Assembly (NCBI GenBank): GCA_009869945.1 | Contig: WIXG01000021.1 | Span: forward strand, 186,001-250,000 | Direction of reading: 5' to 3' | DNA length: 64,000 nt | Source of the DNA: Mesaphorura yosii | Lineage: Eukaryota; Arthropoda; Collembola; Poduromorpha; Tullbergiidae | Part shown: positions 1-11,486 of the stretch, one piece after another | Layout of the letters: the number at the start of each line of letters is the position of its first letter | Numbering within the stretch: position 1 is the first letter of the stretch | Program-made: the position numbers and the translations under genes | The notes under the pieces: model-generated | Told to the model about the DNA's origin: nothing | The model's database searches: none | What the model saw: only the letters and a program-made list of their open reading frames with translations

Positions 1-929
1 ACTACCCAGTCCAAAGCCAGGGCCTGGTCCTTCAGACCCCAATTTCCGTAGCTTGCGTGGTCTCCGGTACTCAAAAACCCTGCAATGCAATTCATAAAGG
101 TGAGAAACTCTTTCCTCTACAAAAGTAAAAGGAGCTATTACTCCAAGCACAAAAAACGTTCTTACCGAGCACTCCCAGTCTGTAATTGATTGTGACCAGA
201 ATAATGTCTTCATCCAGCATGTACGTCGGTCCATTCAAGTGCCCGGCGCCCCAAAAGAAAGATCTGCTCAAAGAAATTAGAATTGAAATGCTTTATTGTG
301 CGAACTTTTGAGCTCCTAAACAATGTCGTGCTAGAATTTCGAACTACGAACCCTCCATGAATGAAGATATATACCGGAAGCTTGCTTTCGCTGTCTCGCT
401 TCTCCCGATTCTGCAATTAATCGCATTTCGCATTCAAATGGACACGATTCAAATGTAAATGTGAATCACTTACTTCTGGTGCGTAAATATTCAAGTACAG
501 GCAGTCTTCTTGACCAATAACGTTGTAATATCTCAGGGGATCCATCTGCATGCAGGAAATCTTCTTATCTGCTCGGCGAACGCCCGTCCATCGGTACTTC
601 ACTCTGGGCTCCTGAAATTACGCAGGAAATTTCAAATTGCATTGCAGGTGTGTCAACTCCGAACCCAAATGGAAACTTCTCACCTGAAAGCGAAATTCTC
701 CCGTTGGCGGCTCGGCGTACGGCACGCCCTCAAACGCTCGGAAAAGCTTGCCATTCAGGGAATTCGCGTAGTAGCCTTCGACTGTTCCACAGTTTGTATC
801 GACGAGCAGAGGATTTGAGCGCTGCACCGGCGGTGGCTCGACGAGCCGCGGTGTTCGTGGCGGTGGAAAAATATGGTCACACGCAGCAAACGTGCAGATC
901 AGACCTAAAACTCGGGTGGCACTAATCAT
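1..929 (-). CDS. type-B carboxylesterase, 5' part (runs off window)
   Basis: This is the N-terminal part of an alpha/beta-hydrolase carboxylesterase. I read five exons on the minus strand: 929-684, 611-474, 410-352, 263-166 and 79-1; all junctions are phase-consistent. The chosen ATG at 929 starts a short hydrophobic leader (MISATRVLGLICTFAAC), suggesting secretion. Family landmarks follow in order: FEGVPYAEPP, the EDCLYLNIYAPE motif, IHGGSFFWGAG (oxyanion-hole region), INYRLGVLGFLS and GNWGLKDQALALDW. The catalytic Ser elbow and the Glu/His lie beyond the window, so activity cannot be judged and it could be a non-catalytic relative (neuroligin or glutactin type). The third exon uses a weak donor (GTTCGT at 351-346), picked because it alone restores the frame into FFWGAG. 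The gene is divergent from the kelch gene, 2 kb away. Confidence 0.88.
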
Positions 930-2979
930 CTCGGCCTCTTGGCACTGACACTGACAGCTGATTAATGGATCTGAACTCCGAGCCGAGGGAAAACACAAAT
1001 GGACTGAAGACGGAACTGTATTGGAAGCCGAGTCGATGAAGCGGCAGCGGACGCAGCGGCTTCGTTCAGTGCTCGCTCGAGCTCAACGTTTGATAATCTC
1101 TCAGCTGGAAGTGGAAGTACTTCGTGTACATGTTTTACTTCAACAATACGAATCAAAATACAGTTGATTTGACGCAGCCATGATTTGATATCAAAATGGG
1201 AAGTGGATAACCTCCACGCAGGAACACAAACGAGACGCGAAACGTGCTGGCCTGGCCAGGCTGTCGGTAAAAGGAAGGTCAATAGCATAAACATCGTTCA
1301 TCATTCAACTCGTAATTAATTTCTACGCTGGCACGACGCACGTTCGCAAATGGCTGAGTGCCGCCTAAGCTAAGGCTCGGGAGGCTACAGACAACGGCCA
1401 CAAGGTAATCAAGAAGCAGCAATGAAGAATTTCAAGTTTAGTATGTCAAGTTTTACTTTTCAAACTTGACACATTAATTAATATAACTGTGATGCGCATA
1501 TTTATCTATTTGTTGCGTTTAACTGGTGCAAATGTAGCAATTGCAACAATTGCGAACTGCCAGTCGAGCTGCACGCATTTTACATTTTCTGGTTGACCTT
1601 GACGTACTCAAACGATATCGAAATATTATCTAATCAGTTCACACTGGAAGAGATCGGAATTTACGGTTTACGGATACGCATTTCGTCAGGTTTTCGTTGC
1701 CGGATTTCAAAATCAGCAGCCAAATGTGGATATGAATTTCAGGTCTATGTCTAACTACGCATCAGTCTTTGTCGTGTGAGTTATACAAACGAGGCATCGT
1801 GCTCGATTAAATTATCAAATTATGAAGAAATTAGTTAATTGAATCAAATGATTCCTTTGTTCAGTTACGATTTTATGTTCTAGATTTGCTGTGCTCCTTT
1901 TAGAGATTACTTTCCTTGAAATCATCTGATGTACATAAACATAGCACAGCACGGAAATGCCAGCCAGCAAAAACTGCCACTGCGAAGGCGAAAGTGAATG
2001 AATAAATACGCTGTTCTCTGTGTTCTGTGTAATGTTAGCTTTTGTAATTTTTCGTGGCGAAGAGGACTCATTTTATTAACCTAGCAAGTAGGACAGTAGC
2101 AGTAAGCTTAGAACTTAATTTTAATTGTTTGTTGTCGTTATTGTCTATTGTTAATTTAGTGTAAGGCTTCATCCATTGAATTTGACCGTTTTAGATTATT
2201 TGATGCTATGCTAAGCCGTAATTCAGTGACCAGTAATTTTGTAAGTTCTGCTTCATTCTGTAACTAAAACTAACGGTCCGACGAGTTGACAAATTCGAGT
2301 TAGATCAGTGATATCATAAAACCTACTATAGCGCGTCACGTTTCGAACGAAAACTGTATGACGGGTAAGATTTGTGGGTCGATCCTAAAAACTTCTTACG
2401 GCATTGACTTTGGTGTTGTTTTTATGGTGATTTACATTGTCATCATCTCTTGGACGTGGACCTTAATTCTTTATCGCTGATTTTTTTATCGTATTCGTAG
2501 GGAAGCTGAAATCCACAGGCACGCGCCCGTCACGGCTGACAAATTCTTCGACAAGATTCACCGTCGCGCTGTTGGTTATTGGCATTAGGCATTCGAGTCG
2601 GGTTGTCCAAGAGTCTCATCATCTCAAACCTAATCAAAATTTTGTGTGAACTCAACTGACAAGAGCCTGAACTAATACAGCAGTGCAATTAACGACAATG
2701 CTGTTCCAGAACCAGATCAAGAATGAGCTGAACAAGAGTGCTGTGATAATGATTATGAACAAGAATGAGAACCACCGAGAACGCGATGACAATTTCGAGT
2801 GACCACTGACCTGGAGCAAGAGCAAAGTGACAAGAAGACGATCGTTCCTCAGACCAAGGCTGATCGTACAAATTAAATTACGAAGCTTCGTGCCAAGTGC
2901 CAACTTTCTGAACACTAAACACTTTTGAATGTCAATCGCAAACAATCGCTCCTGTGCTTCTCGAGATTAAATAGTCTAC
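930..2979. other. intergenic region between divergent genes
   Basis: This 2 kb lies between the starts of the carboxylesterase and the kelch gene. It is AT-rich, with no coding-like reading frame and no repeat I can name. It presumably carries both 5' UTRs and promoters, but I see no TATA box I would defend. Confidence 0.5.
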
Positions 2980-5778
2980 ATGGAAAATCGAAGCTTGAGC
3001 ACAGAGTCTTCCCAAGAAAATAAGTGAGCCTTCGATTGATTAAATTTCATGCTTTAGCTAATTGGCAGAATTTAATTGCATGTAAAATTGATGAATGCAT
3101 TTTTTTGTAGAATGGGATTACTGCTTCGACATGCAAGTCAAAATTCACTGGACGAATCAAATCAGAATCCGTCAAACTCTCCGGAAGAAGATGATTTCAA
3201 GCCGATGTATAAAAATGTTCTTCATTTTGAGAAAGCGTTTGGAATCCTGGATACCTTGAGAAAGTAACTACAACGCTACAGAACGCAAATTGAAGAAAGA
3301 ACTCATCTGATGCTTCGTTTCTCTTTTTTTGTGCAGGGGCAATATAATGTGCGACGTGACGCTCGTGGCTGAGGACACTGAAATCCCAGCTCATCGAATG
3401 GTCTTGGCCGCCTGCTCGCCGTATTTCTACGCTATGTTCGCCACGCCAACGTTTGAGGAGAAGGATAAGGAGCGAGTCACAATTCAAGGCGTGGATCCGA
3501 TTGCTCTTCAGCTTCTTATCTCGTACGTGTACACGGGCCAAATCAGCATCACGGAAGACACGGTGCAAGTTCTGCTTCCAGCCGCCAACCTGTTGCAGTT
3601 GTCTGACGTGAAGGACGCGTGCTGCGAATTTCTCAAGACGCAGCTTCATCCTTCAAATTGTCTTGGCATCCGAGCTTTTGGAGATGTTCATTCGTGCTTG
3701 GATCTTCTCTCTGCAGCGGACACGTTCATTCAGTTTAATTTCTCGGAAGTTGTCGAATCAGAAGAATTTCTTTCGCTCTCCGCTTCGCAAGTCGCCAATC
3801 TGATCTCCAGTGACAAACTGACTGTTGCGTCAGAGGAAAAGGTTTTTGAATGCGCTTTGAATTGGGTGCGCCACGATCAGGACACGAGACAGGAATTTGT
3901 ACCCATGCTGATGGAGCACGTGCGCCTACCGCTGCTGCCGCAAGAATATTTGGTCCACCGTGTCGACGATGAACCACTGCTGAAGACAAGTCCACAGTGC
4001 AAAGATTTACTGATTGAGGCTTTGAAATTTCATTTACTGCGAGGCGAACAAAAGGCCACGTTCACGAGCCCAAGGACAAAGCCGAGACAACCGTGCGGAC
4101 TGCCGAAAGTGTTGCTGGTGGTTGGCGGTCAGGCTCCGAAGGCAATTCGAGTAAGACGTTCTGAAATCCTTCCATTTCATTTACCATTTGCTTTGCAACC
4201 TTGTAAACAACTTTTGTGTGCAGGTTGTTGAATCGTACGATTTCAAAGAAGAGCGATGGCGTCTTCTGGCAGACATGCCCACGAGACGTTGCCGATCCGG
4301 GCTTGTCGTGCTTCAAAACAGGGTTTATCTCGTCGGAGGTTTTAATGGCGGTCTGAGAGTGCGAACGTGCGATATCTTCAATCCTCAAACGGGAAAGTGG
4401 TCCTCCGGGCCCGCCATGAACGCGCGACGCTCTACGCTGGGCGTCGCGGTGCTGAACGACAAAATTTACTCTGTCGGAGGATTTGACGGTTCAACTGGGC
4501 TGAGCAGCGCGGAGGTGTTTGACTCGAATTGTAATGAATGGCTCAACATTTCACCAATGTCCACGAGAAGGAGTTCAGTTGGAGTGGGTGTTGTGAACGG
4601 CAAAGTCTATGCTGTAAGATTTTAAATTCCATAAATCTTCAAGCCTCCAGCAGAATTTACAAAGACAATACGCCCTGTGCCATTTTCAGATTGGAGGCTA
4701 CGACGGCTCGAGTCGCCAGTGTCTGAGCAGTGTCGAGGCGTACACCCCGGAAACGGACAAATGGGAGCCGGTGGCAAGCATGAACTCGAAACGATCGGGC
4801 GCTGGAGTCGGGGTCCTGGACAATTTACTGTATGCGGTCGGTGGTCATGACGGCCCCATCGTTCGGAAGAGCGTTGAGGTATATGACTACGCGACGGGCG
4901 CGTGGAAGAATGTGGCGGAGATGAATTGCTGCAGACGGAATGCGGGTAAGAGCCTTATCAGTTAAAATTCCCATCTTCTCGACGCTATGCTCATTGCTCA
5001 CATTGCATGCTGGTTTTTGTCTTTCTGGCCAAATTGTTCGAACTTTTAACGCAATGGGCCGAAAAATATGCGAATTCCGCAAAGAATTGCGAGAATGATA
5101 AGCATTTTATTGGGTGACAGAAGTGCTGTAAAGTTTAAAGGCTTTAACCCATATAAAACGAATTACGTAACAAGTTATTCGTCTCCAATGAATGCTCAGC
5201 GTAGTGTTCAATGCAACAGGCAATGCATCGCTCGTCCTTGTTCATAACACAGAAAAAACTCTGCTACATTCAACATACGGTAGCGTGGCCGAGCGGTCTA
5301 AGGCGCTGGTTTAAGGCACCAGTCTCTTCGGAGGCGCGAGTTCGAATCTCGCCGCTGCCAGAAATTTTTTGTTTTTGCACCGTTTTTTCGCATTCTTATC
5401 AGTCACCTTGCGCGTTATCGCTGCCATTTGCTTTACGTGCGCTAAATGCCTTATTTTATTGCTAATTTAACTAATTTGCCCATTTTTGCTGCCATTCTTT
5501 CAGGTGTCGTCGCGATAAATGGCATGCTGGTTGTGATCGGTGGAGACGACGGTAAATTTCTGTGCATAAGTCACACAAATTCGTACAAGATTCAAAGTAT
5601 ACTTCATGAGATACATTAAAATACGGTGTCTCTTATGAATTCAGGTACCAGCAACCTGTCGTCCGTCGAAGTGTACAGCCCCCAGAACAATACATGGTCG
5701 TACCTCAATTCGTCGATGGTCGTCGGTCGCTCGTACGCGGGATGCGCTGTTATCGACAAACCACAGGGATATCAGTAG
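2980..5778 (+). CDS. KLHL2/3: kelch-like BTB-BACK-kelch protein, KLHL2/KLHL3 type
   Basis: The product is a substrate adaptor of Cullin-3 ubiquitin ligases with kelch repeats that bind substrate; family members act at actin structures and in WNK-kinase turnover. Seven exons: 2980-3023, 3111-3263, 3337-4150, 4224-4613, 4690-4945, 5504-5551, 5645-5778, giving about 612 residues (human KLHL2 is 593). BTB spans about residues 66-170 (CDVTLVAEDTEIPAHRMVLA), BACK about 175-280 (QLHPSNCLGIRAFGD), then six kelch blades (VGGFNGGLRVRT, VGGFDGSTGLSS, IGGYDGSSRQCLS, VGGHDGPIVRKS, IGGDDGTSNLSS). Identity to the remembered KLHL2 sequence is high throughout, including GLPKVLLVVGGQAPKAIR before blade one. 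The first exon is short and its ATG is the first in frame. A tRNA gene sits in the intron before the 48 bp sixth exon. Confidence 0.95.
5279..5360 (+). tRNA. tRNA-Leu (anticodon AAG), inside a kelch intron
   Basis: A complete, intronless class II tRNA. The acceptor arms are GGTAGCG and CGCTGCC, followed by discriminator A. The D-arm region reads TGGCCGAGCGGT (A box). The anticodon stem CTGGT/ACCAG encloses the loop TTAAGGC, giving anticodon AAG, which decodes CTT. A long variable arm (TCTCTTCGGAGGC) supports leucine identity, and the T arm is GCGAG-TTCGAAT-CTCGC (B box). All stems pair with one G-T wobble in the acceptor. It lies in the 558 bp intron 4946-5503 of the kelch gene, on the same strand. 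Confidence 0.95.
5365..5370 (+). terminator. Pol III T-run terminator of the tRNA
   Basis: Six consecutive T start four bases after the discriminator base of the tRNA, with a second T run shortly after. This matches the usual RNA polymerase III terminator. Confidence 0.7.
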
Positions 5779-6268
5779 TTACCAAAGCAGAAACGAAAGC
5801 ACGCCGCGCCACGCAGTTGGCTAATTGCCATCGCTGGCCAGCTGGCTCACCAGCATAGCATAGCAGCTCGACTAGAACAGAACACAAAGCGTGCTATTTT
5901 GTAATACATTTTTCCTTCAACAAAATTTTTGAATAATGGCCGCGCAAATTGCAAATTGCATGAAAACAAACGCGTCTAGTGTGTTTGTCCTTTCCTGAGC
6001 TAAAATGCTTAATGCTCCTTCCCTCTTCCCTTTCCTTTCGTCACCGGTCACATCGGTGTCAAATTTCATCGAGAGAATCTCATCTGAACTGTATAAGGAA
6101 CTTTTATTCGAACCAAACTCAAATTCAAGCTTTATTTTATCCATACCACATCAGACCACCACGAAAATCTAAATTGTACGTAACAAAATTATTCTTGTAT
6201 TATAATCGTAAACTTATCGGTACGCGTGTAATAAAAATTGGAACTGAAAATACTGCACTGCACTGAAA
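5779..6268. other. convergent 3' UTR interval (kelch and gustatory receptor)
   Basis: This 490 bp separates the stops of two convergent genes. It holds AATAAA at 6230-6235 on the plus strand and its complement at 6131-6136 (minus-strand AATAAA). If both are used, the two 3' UTRs overlap antisense by about 100 bases. No coding sequence seen. Confidence 0.45.
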
Positions 6269-7575
6269 TCAAACGCCTTGAAGGAGAAACATGACGTAGG
6301 TCGTCATGATGCTCGCCATGCAGAGGACCGTCCCCCGCGAAAACGTGAAGAAACCTAGTGCTGAGAAAGAGACGGGGCTCGTTGAGTTCGTGGCGAGATA
6401 CGCCATGATGAGGTTGGTGTGATTTTGCACCGCATCGCTGTCGCTGTCGGAGTCGATTTCTCCTTCTGCCAAGGCGCAGTTGGCGTTGGCGTTGACGCGA
6501 AGGAGGCACTGCAAGAGGCGTTGTCAAATCGCGCCGAGGCCTCGTACACTTGGCCGAGGTGAAAGAGGATCATTGTGAGTCTGATCATGAAGATGATGGT
6601 GTGGATGAAGAACACGATCGGTTGATAGAGTCGAGATCGTTCTCTTCTGTGCCCGTCCTCACACTCGCATTCCCGCTGAGATTCAGAGCCATGCACAAAT
6701 TCATGTACTTTATCAGGAGGAAAAGGCGGAGGCAGTTCTTGACCGTGATCAGCGAAACGTACACGGCGAGCATCGGACCCACGAGTTCGTTTAGGAGCCG
6801 CTGCTCTAGTGCGATGCAGTCGAATTGCTGAATTGCCCTTAAAATTAACTGTACGCGGTCCAGCTTCGTCGTCGTCGTTTTTTCGTAGTTGTGCCTGACC
6901 CTTGTCCAGGCACAGGCACAGGTATGGATTCTAGCTTGAATTCCAGCACCAGCATGTTGATGTCATCTCTTTTCGAGTGCACCGCCAGCTTGGATTTGAC
7001 CTCCTCCTGAAACTTGTCAATCGTCTTGATGAAGATCCGGGCGAAAAGTGAGCTGAGGATCTTGATTAGCGTAAACGAGAATGTATGAAGCATGGCAAAC
7101 ACAAACTGAATGGCCGTCCCCGCCAGCACGAGTCAGATCGAAGGATCCTCGCCGTCCGCGCTCGAGATGTAGTACGAGATCGGAAATTCACTTCCATTCT
7201 GATTCGGGCCACGGCGGATGAAATGGTGTAGATTGGGCCTGGAAGATGATTCGCTTTGATGTAGTTGTACTTGTCGAAGAAGAAGCAGAGGTCTGACCGC
7301 TTGAATATTATGAGAAGGATCAACGACGCGTTGAGTGACGAAATTAGCCAGCAGAGCACCACGACAAACTGGAAGGCACTTTTTCGGTGGTAGATGCAGG
7401 TCAGGAACTGGAAACACAGATACAGCAGGTATCCGATGGTGATAAGAAGCGAGACGGGCGACCGGCACGACAGCGAAGAGCGTGGGTCGAAATGCAGGTT
7501 GCCGGCTGCGGTCATTTGGAGTGGGAAAACGCCCAGAATTTGTGATACCCTCAGAATTGGGAGCAGGAGCTCCAT
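6269..7575 (-). CDS. gustatory receptor family protein (seven-transmembrane)
   Basis: An arthropod gustatory receptor, a ligand-gated ion-channel-type chemoreceptor of the plasma membrane. I read five exons on the minus strand: 7575-7192, 7105-6950, 6848-6709, 6646-6550 and 6508-6269, giving 338 residues, slightly short for the family (about 370-450). Evidence: an N-terminal LRVSQILGVFPL-like segment, several hydrophobic helices (SLLITIGYLLYLCFQFL, FVVVLCWLISSLNASLIL, IVFFIHTIIFMIRLTMILF), and the family end signature GFFTFSRGTVLCMASIMT followed by TYVMFLLQ. Introns are 86, 101, 62 and 41 bp; the last is unusually short for this window. If that junction were wrong, the gene would carry a frameshift, so a recent pseudogene is the alternative. 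The subfamily (sugar, bitter or Gr28/43-like) cannot be settled by eye. Confidence 0.72.
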
Positions 7576-8646
7576 GCAGTGAATTCCATGGTGGTGCCCT
7601 GTGCGGTGGTGGCGGACGTTGGCGACGCATGCGAGCCTCTAAGAACTCAAATGTCGAACTGTGATTTGACTATTTCTTTTGATAAAGCTAGTTTATAAAA
7701 CGGCGTACGCTGAAGATGATAGCGAGAGGAAGAAGATAACTTCAAGTCAGTCACGAAAGTCACCACGCAAAAAAATATAGAGCGCTGGCGGAAATTAAAA
7801 CACTGGCAAGCAACTTATTAATTTATATTGTTCTGTATCCAGCTTTTTCTGCAATCCATCCATCAGTGACTTTCTTTAACACAAAATAAAGTACGTTGTG
7901 CTATCTTGGCTTGGTTTTGGTTCCTTCTGGCGAAGCATTATAAGGTGATCAGTTTTATTTTGATCGTCTTGTGATTGATTGCTTCCAATCTCCTCCTCGT
8001 CTGGATCCGGCCTAGCCATCTGCACTGCAAGCGCTGTTAATCGGTTGATACTGCTCAAAATAAGATACACAGAGCCCCGGATCATAAGTTACAGTGTAAT
8101 ATAATTGATGAAGATGGTAAGATAAATTGAGGATGGGCTGTAAAAAGCTGCTAGAAAGTTGATCTTGTTCCGGATTCCTTTTCTTGTTAAATTCAGGAAG
8201 GAGACAGAAAAGAGCAAGCAGCAAAATAATCCACGCCACAAATAATAATCAATGAATCATTTATTTAACAGCTTCAAATCAGATGCTCAATGCAACGATT
8301 TCACAAAAAACCGCAAGCAAAAACTCAAATCATAAGCTTAAAATCATAATTACACGGTGCGTAATTAAAAATAGGATTACACAAAATATATCCAGCGTTT
8401 TGGCTCAGGTACAGTGAGTTAATGAGTAGAATAGTTAGTACATCAGTAAATCATAACCAAAGTGGTAGAATAACACAGATCAAACTGACCCTGCACAAAA
8501 ATAACCGTGCAGTAGTGCAGGGCATCAAAATCAAAATAGTACAAAGCAAACTCAGTTGTAAAAATTAACGAAAAAGCGTTTAAAAAGTTAACTCTCGTCA
8601 GATCAACGTTTATGCTTAAGATCTACGTTTTAGATATCTCGTTTCG
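7576..8646. other. intergenic, includes INPP5A 3' UTR
   Basis: No coding-like frame with splice support. A minus-strand AATAAA (complement at 8260-8265) lies 380 bases after the INPP5A stop and could end that transcript. The part next to 7575 should hold the gustatory receptor promoter. Confidence 0.45.
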
Positions 8647-11486
8647 TTAAAGTACGCAGCAACAACAGCAGCGTTTCGGAGTCCTGACTTTCTTTCTGCT
8701 GACTGCCGGCGTCATGACAATCGCGCAGCCGTCGTCAGTCCCGAGAATGACTGACGACTCTTTTTTATCCATGTTTGCGGTCGTGGCAATCTCCATTGCC
8801 TCAATCAGCAGTGGATCGTCAGCGTCTGCGGCGCTCGCCAGCAGCGCGTGGACGTGCCCGTTTTTATGCGGCCCGATCGTTGAAGACTTGTTCAAAATTA
8901 GCTCGTTTGGGGAAAATAACAGCAAATTATTTGTCGCGGTTGCGTTAATTGAATAAGAAGGAAATGAAGCGTCTTTTCCTTTCCAGAGTCCATTACAAGT
9001 ACTGGAGCCGCCCGTAGGAACTTTATTGTGTTGCGAAAAATTGGATGCAGTGCCGCTGCCCGGCGACTTGGCTCTCCGGAGATTATCTTTCAGAAACGAA
9101 ATGAAAGAGCATTGACAGCGGGATTTTGAGGCCGGAGCGGTGGCTTGTGGCTCGGGAAATTCTGTGGGAAATTCGCTCACGTAAATTCTACCTGAAGGCG
9201 GTGGAGCCTCAACCGTTGGCATGTTGTCCATTAAACTCTCTGTGTTTGAGGATTCGTGGTTTGTTGCACCAGGCTCGAGTGTGTTGAGATTAAGCGCGAG
9301 GTAAACAGGCTAAAAGATTTTTAAAAAACTAATTAAGGAAAAGGATAATTAAAAATAGGAAAATGAACAGAAATTCCAAGTGAATAATTACCTTGTGGTC
9401 CCCCATGCAGACGTCACTCCCAATTAACTGATATTCGGGCTGAACTTTCTGCGGGTAGGAAACTTTCAGTTAATAACTTTCGGCGTGAATCTTTCCTTGT
9501 CAAATGCACTTTGAACCTTTGAGATCTTGAGTTTGGCAAGAGAATTGAAGAGCACACGATCGCACCAACTTGGACATCGTGTCCTCATGAATTGATTGGC
9601 AATGTCTTCGTCGAATGGATATGTCGGGTGAAACTTTATCTCGAGCTCCAGCAAATCGTCAAACTGCTTGGCTTCAAAATCGTACGGCAGAAGCTGCAAA
9701 TCAAGAAATGTGGCAAATTAGTTACGGTCCCCAGAATGCGGTCGCGGTTGAAGTGAAAGTCAAGTAAAAGGAAACATGATTACCCAATTAAAATTTTGCT
9801 TAAACTTTTCCTCGTGATCTTTCACGATAAGAGTTTTCGAGTCCATAAAGAATTTTCCTTCCTGCAACTTGTTATTGTTACTGTTGCTGCTCGGTTTTTC
9901 GTGAACATCGTTTTGGAGCAGAGAGAAGACGTTAAACGTGTCCACTCGGAAATTGAAGTCACCAAATATGAACATCGGATGATTTTCTAGGTGGTCATTC
10001 TTGAATCTGTACAAAGACATATGCAATCTGCAATAATGAACATGCACATAAGAATTTTCATCAACTTACAATTCTAACGTGTAATTCAACGTTCTTTGCC
10101 GGTTGGCGGCGAACGGCGATGGGAAGGACGAGGAGGCGACAACATTTGAAGAATCGTGGAACAAGTGGATATTGACTAAATCTACAATTGTGCCCCGGAG
10201 TCTCCATCTTGTCCTGAGGAAACCCTTCCTTGACCACTTGAACTAAAAGCAAAAGAGGCATTCCGATTTTCTATTTCTTGTACCAACTGTAATGGCAAAT
10301 GGCAATGGCAATTGGCAAGCGTCTTACGTTAGGAAAAAACTGCTGAGGGAACTTGTGCTTTTGTTTCCGTTCAGTCAGCTGCAGATCTTTTCCGATAAAT
10401 AACTTCCCGTCTCCAGTAATAGGAACAAATTCGGATTCTGTAAGGAAGGAAATAAACTATGAAGTTGCATAATGAAAGAACCGTCATCGCGTCGCCCGCA
10501 TGTCGCAATTTTCCCATTACGAATGCATCGAACGCTCAATCCACATCAGACACAACGTAAATTAAGTGCAATGAAATGATTAATGACACTTTGAGCTTGA
10601 TATGCTTCAATAGCGAACTCGCGCTCGTGCACGACTGACCGTTGTCGTACAGCAATCAATAACAATCAAGCTTCATCAATGTTAATCACGGCTAAGGTTA
10701 CTTGCTATGCGTAAGCGTATGCCATATTCGCCCTCGCCACTAACCTTGAAAGTCCCAAATCTGAATGTCATCAATTCCGTTTCGAATGAAATACACAGAA
10801 GAAAGAGCCTACGTGAATACGAAAGTAGTCAAGAAATTAAGTGAAGCAATTTCAAATTCTAAATTTTATTGCAAGTTTGAGCCTCCTTACCGTAAATTGA
10901 TGCTGCAAATCGGAATCTGAGTCGACGAAACCCTCAGCTAGCAGAAATCCAGCGGATTTGAAATTTTCTACCAAAACACTGAAAAGACAAAGCAAAGATT
11001 GAGACACAATGAAAATTAGTTTCAGATTATACTCATCATACTGCAATTAATCAGGGCAGACAACGGAAGGCTAACTTTAACGTTCGCACGCAAGAAGAAG
11101 CTTACCTGAAGAAAGTTTGAATGACTTCACTCCCATTTTTGTACAGTTTTCCTCCAGTTTCTTGAAAATGAAATGCAATAAACTCGGGTTGCTGAATCTC
11201 GACCGTCTGATAACAGAACAGAAATAGTCAGCGTGCAATTAACTAGTGCAAGCTAAACTAAGAGCAAACCCTTGAAAGAGTTTGTTGAACATACTTTGAT
11301 AACTTCTTGCATCCAGGTTGTCAATCCGTTATCAACCTAGGAAGTAAACATTCACATAATATCAAGTTTTGACAATTTGGGCAGCGTCGCCTGTCCTCAT
11401 TCTTGTGATTAAAGGCATTCGGTATTCCTTACGTTTTCAAAGACGGACCCGACATTGGCGGTTATCAGCAGGACTCGGAGATACAT
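8647..11486 (-). CDS. INPP5A: type I inositol 1,4,5-trisphosphate 5-phosphatase
   Basis: Removes the 5-phosphate from Ins(1,4,5)P3 and Ins(1,3,4,5)P4, ending calcium signalling at the plasma membrane. Eleven minus-strand exons: 11486-11433, 11336-11295, 11206-11106, 10978-10891, 10808-10745, 10437-10328, 10242-10070, 10027-9784, 9693-9517, 9448-9392, 9309-8647; about 590 residues. The start VLLITANVGSVFEN, then KWSRKGFLRTRW, VNIHLFHDSSN, catalytic FGDFNFR (about 232-237), RCPSWCDR (about 331-338) and VCMGDHKPVYLA align with human INPP5A. After about residue 380 there is a 200-residue low-complexity tail absent from the 412-residue human protein. It ends in a cysteine run, CCCCCVL, whose last four residues form a CaaX box; a terminal Leu is typical of geranylgeranylation, whereas human has a farnesylation-type CVVQ. 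Confidence 0.95.

Noticed and set aside
6269..7575. Gustatory receptor as a pseudogene with many frameshifts
   Set aside because: Each apparent frame change is resolved by a GT-AG intron with matching phase; only the 41 bp one remains doubtful.
9449..9516. Premature stop in INPP5A after KVIN
   Set aside because: A 68 bp intron from the donor at 9516 to the acceptor before 9448 removes it and restores the conserved VCMGDHKPV block.
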